Assembly: GCA_021775105.1 (NCBI GenBank)
Contig: JAJFIJ010000107.1
Coordinates: 1-37,619 of the forward strand
From: Rhodospirillales bacterium
GTDB lineage: Bacteria; Pseudomonadota; Alphaproteobacteria; Rhodospirillales; Casp-alpha2
Reading direction: 5' to 3'
DNA length: 37,619 nt
Both the position numbers and the translations under genes were made by a program. Shown here one piece after another: positions 36,293-37,619 of this stretch. Each line of letters opens with the position of its first letter. Position 1 is the stretch's first letter. The notes below the pieces were generated by a model. It made no database searches. It saw only the letters and a program-made list of their open reading frames with translations, and had not been told where the DNA came from.

Positions 36293-37471
36293 ATGACCGA
36301 TTCACAACACTATTTCCTCCAGCCTCTGGAGCGCCGCAACACGATTATTGCACTGTTTTTCAGCGCCTTTATCATCGGTATCGCCTTTGGTGGACTGGCA
36401 CCTTTGCTGGCACTGGTTCTGGAATCGCGCGGTGTTTCCACCCTGATGATCGGGTTGAATTCGGCAATGTCACCGATCGGAGTCATTTCGACGACCCTCA
36501 TAACGCCCTGGCTGATCAAACGGCTGGGCGCCGTCAACACCCTGCTGCTCGGCAGCGGCATCATCATGTTGGCGATCCTGCTGTTCCCTGTTTTCGATCA
36601 GCTATTCATCTGGTTTGCCCTGAGATTTGTCATTGGCATCGGCCTGGCCCTGCCCTGGGTTGTATCTGAAACCTGGATCAACAGGGCGACGCTATCGTCG
36701 TCGCGCGGCAGGGTGATGGCGATTTACACCATGATATTGGCGCTCGGTTTTGCTGCCGGGCCGGTGGTCGTCGCCTTCACAGGGTCGAAAGGGGCGGTGC
36801 CCTATCTGATTTATGCCACCTTCGTTGGCCTGTCTGCCTTGCCAATTTTGTGGATCCGTCACCTCGCACCGCCGATGGAGGTGCCGGCGCATACCAAATT
36901 GAGCGGGCTGGCCGCCGCGGCACCGACAATTTTTGGTGCCGCCATGCTGTCCGGGCTGACCGACGCCGCAACCTTCAGTTTCCTGCCGCTATATGGTCTT
37001 CGGCTCGGGTTCGAAGAAAGCTATGCGGTTACGTTGTTAAGCCTGTTTTTGGCAGGCAATCTGTTGCTGCAATACCCCATTGGCTGGATGGCGGATCATG
37101 TCAGCCGACGCGGCATGCTTCTGTTCTGTGGGGCCGCCTGTGCACTTGGCCCGGCGATGGTGCCAATCATCTATCAATCACCCCTGGCCCTCGCCGCCAC
37201 TCTTTTCATCTGGGGCGGCGGAGCCTGGGCAATTTATGGCGTCGCCCTGACCATGCTCGGGGACCGGTTCCCCGGCGGCCAGATGACGGCTGCCAATGCC
37301 GCCTTCATCATGGCCTTCGAGCTGTCCAATATCGTCGGCCCACCAGCGTCCGGTTATGCGATAACGCTTTGGCAGCCTCATGGCTTGATGTTTTTCATGG
37401 CGATAATCGGGGCGTTGTTTTTTGTGCTGACTGCGGGGCGGGGTATTGTGCGGCGGGTCAGAGGAAGATAA
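36293..37471 (+). CDS. MFS transporter (YcaD-like)
   Basis: About 12 TM segments; LAPLLALVLESRGVSTLMIGLNSAMSPIG, GWMADHVSRRGMLL. ATG at 36293 preferred over TTG at 36275. Confidence 0.85.
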   Translation: MTDSQHYFLQPLERRNTIIALFFSAFIIGIAFGGLAPLLALVLESRGVSTLMIGLNSAMSPIGVISTTLITPWLIKRLGAVNTLLLGSGIIMLAILLFPVFDQLFIWFALRFVIGIGLALPWVVSETWINRATLSSSRGRVMAIYTMILALGFAAGPVVVAFTGSKGAVPYLIYATFVGLSALPILWIRHLAPPMEVPAHTKLSGLAAAAPTIFGAAMLSGLTDAATFSFLPLYGLRLGFEESYAVTLLSLFLAGNLLLQYPIGWMADHVSRRGMLLFCGAACALGPAMVPIIYQSPLALAATLFIWGGGAWAIYGVALTMLGDRFPGGQMTAANAAFIMAFELSNIVGPPASGYAITLWQPHGLMFFMAIIGALFFVLTAGRGIVRRVRGR

Positions 37472-37474
37472 CCA

Positions 37475-37619
37475 GTGGCCGGAATCAATTATGACGACCT
37501 GATCGCCTTCATCATTGTCGGCTTTGCCCTGACCGGCAGTCCGGGACCGGCGACGCTAAGTCTGGCCGCGACCGGAGCTGCCTACGGGTTTCGGTCCGGT
37601 TGCTCCTACCTGATGGGTA
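37475..37619 (+). CDS. LysE family translocator, N-terminal part (truncated by window end)
   Basis: GTG start 3 nt after the MFS stop; MAGINYDDLIAFIIVGFALTGSPGPATLSLAATGAAYGFRSGCSYLMG. Confidence 0.8.
   Translation, partial: MAGINYDDLIAFIIVGFALTGSPGPATLSLAATGAAYGFRSGCSYLMG

Overview
The window looks like an alphaproteobacterial chromosome segment (Rhodospirillales-like by overall gene content; this is inference). It is mostly housekeeping and metabolic genes. In order: msrP (5' end cut off)-msrQ; a HAD hydrolase; a RES/Xre toxin-antitoxin pair with an uncharacterised 433-aa third gene; a class III aminotransferase; polA; a small exported protein; a zf-CHCC zinc-finger gene that falls below the ORF-track length cutoff; an ABC ATPase; a lipoprotein alpha/beta hydrolase; a DAO-type FAD oxidoreductase; a fumarylacetoacetate hydrolase; tRNA-Arg(CCG); two tandem IlvD/Edd dehydratases; RraA; ACR3; MscS; YjbQ; MmcB; a YgjP-type metallopeptidase; a DapA-family protein; YcgN; and a cobalamin biosynthesis region (cobB, cbiD, cobK, cobM, cbiG-cobJ fusion, cobI, cobL, cobH, cbiX). 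An MFS transporter and a truncated LysE-family gene follow. The most interesting region is about 2.0-5.6 kb. The RES/Xre/433-aa operon and the aminotransferase lie between the intact polA 3' end and a diverged second copy of the polA 3' end (1963-2100, minus strand). A 21-bp inverted repeat with one mismatch lies upstream of the operon, and the 433-aa gene is visibly AT-richer than its neighbours. This suggests an old acquired island at the polA 3' end carrying a possible three-component toxin-antitoxin-type system. No CRISPR array, rRNA, integrase or transposase gene was found.
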